A stretch of DNA of 64,000 bases. Source: CAWCUU01 sp963798855. GTDB lineage: Bacteria; Gemmatimonadota; Gemmatimonadetes; Longimicrobiales; RSA9. Of this stretch, positions 63,520-64,000 are shown piece by piece. The position numbers and the translations under genes are program-made. The first letter of the stretch is position 1, and each line of letters starts with the position of its first letter. The stretch is taken from contig CAWCUU010000003.1 of assembly GCA_963798855.1 (NCBI GenBank), positions 434,001 through 498,000 of the forward strand, given 5' to 3'. The notes beneath the pieces were generated by a model, which made no database searches, was not told the DNA's origin, and saw nothing but the letters and a program-made list of their open reading frames with translations.

Positions 63520-64000
63520 CCAGCCTCCGGTGTTGGCGGCATCACGGCGACCTTGATCGCTTCTCTTCCGAGCGCCAGCTCGAGCGCTTCGCCGAGACGC
63601 GGCAGCGGCATGGTATGGGTGATCAGCGGCCGGGCGAGGACCTCCCCGTCCGCAAGTAGCCGAAGCCCTTCCCGCACATCGGCAGTGCCATAGTGGAAGG
63701 CCCCCTTGTGGTCGACTTCGTCGTAGTGCAGCCGGTACGTGTCGAAAGTCGCCCGCGTGCCCGCCGCGCAGCCCCCGAACAGGAGCACCTCGCCGCCGGT
63801 GGCGGCCAGGGCGGGGGCGGCCTCCCATGTCGCCGCCGTGCCGACGCACTCCACCACGATGTCGGCACCGACTCCGGCGGTGGCCCTGAGCACGTCGTGC
63901 TTCAGCCGGGTCGGCCAGTCCTGGTCGCGGCCGACCTCGATCGTTGTCGCGCCGAACCCGCTGGCGGCCTGGAGGCGCGACGCGTGCCTTCCGGCCACGA
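63516..64000 (-). CDS. Second zinc-dependent dehydrogenase, C-terminal part (cut by window edge)
   Basis: The visible 161 residues are the NAD-binding and C-terminal part of an MDR enzyme: GFGATTIEVGRDQD, GVGADIVVECVG, ATGGEVLLFGGCAAG and the last helix LGEALELALGREAIKVAV. The zinc-binding N-terminus lies beyond base 64000. Coupled to the next dehydrogenase, so the two probably act in one sugar or polyol pathway; the substrate is unknown. Confidence 0.88.
   Translation of the reverse strand, partial: VAGRHASRLQAASGFGATTIEVGRDQDWPTRLKHDVLRATAGVGADIVVECVGTAATWEAAPALAATGGEVLLFGGCAAGTRATFDTYRLHYDEVDHKGAFHYGTADVREGLRLLADGEVLARPLITHTMPLPRLGEALELALGREAIKVAVMPPTPEAG

Overview
The window is about 70% GC, densely coded and mostly transcribed from the minus strand. 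Gene content suggests a free-living, Gram-negative, diderm soil-type bacterium: TonB-linked receptor, Omp-like protein ending in Phe, many lipoproteins, two-protein AddAB, Ku/LigD. The mix of a DUF4112 protein, a CBM9/DUF5916 outer-membrane protein, a MerR-TPR hybrid and an AroH-TyrA fusion fits Gemmatimonadota or a relative. That placement is inference; no rRNA or tRNA gene was seen.

Layout. 0-18 kb is rich in DNA double-strand-break functions: a truncated radical-SAM gene, a lipoprotein, a MerR-TPR regulator following ku, divergent ku and ligD (complete three-domain LigD), then an AddB-AddA pair, hsp20, small membrane proteins, a CCC1/VIT1-like carrier under a Fur-like site, and an SRAP (HMCES/YedK) protein. 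18.5-26.6 kb is one probable operon: ECF sigma factor, anti-sigma factor, TonB-type receptor, LolD-like ATPase, large FtsX-like permease and an AttH/CrtC-like lipoprotein. 26.7-36 kb holds an AroH chorismate mutase fused to prephenate dehydrogenase (frameshifted near its end), a receiver protein, an HNH nuclease lacking a normal start codon, priA, an orphan GvpL/F-like protein, an M24 peptidase and a methyltransferase.

36.1-37.7 kb is an IS1202-like insertion sequence with a 17-bp target duplication. It landed in the last codons of a histone-deacetylase-like gene and separated it from the methyltransferase gene. 37.7-48 kb carries the deacetylase, a Tat-exported M24 peptidase, a CDP-alcohol phosphotransferase, membrane and DinB proteins, an acetyltransferase, an O-methyltransferase, a CBM9/DUF5916 outer-membrane protein and two Yip1-like proteins. 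48-57 kb is arginine/pyrimidine metabolism: carB, argH, argG, argR, plus a transglutaminase-like protein and a tryptophanase in the same run. 57-64 kb holds small proteins, a carboxylesterase, an HD protein, an alpha/beta hydrolase, a PfpI/DJ-1 protein and two zinc dehydrogenases, the last cut by the window edge.

The most unusual signal is not a gene. The hexamer TCAATG (and its core CAATG) is strongly polar: by eye about 24 copies of TCAATG on the + strand outside the IS against none of its reverse complement, whatever the direction of the gene it lies in. The control pentamer GAATG/CATTC is balanced, and the IS does not share the bias. This looks like an oriented chromosomal motif, or a selected strand-specific site.
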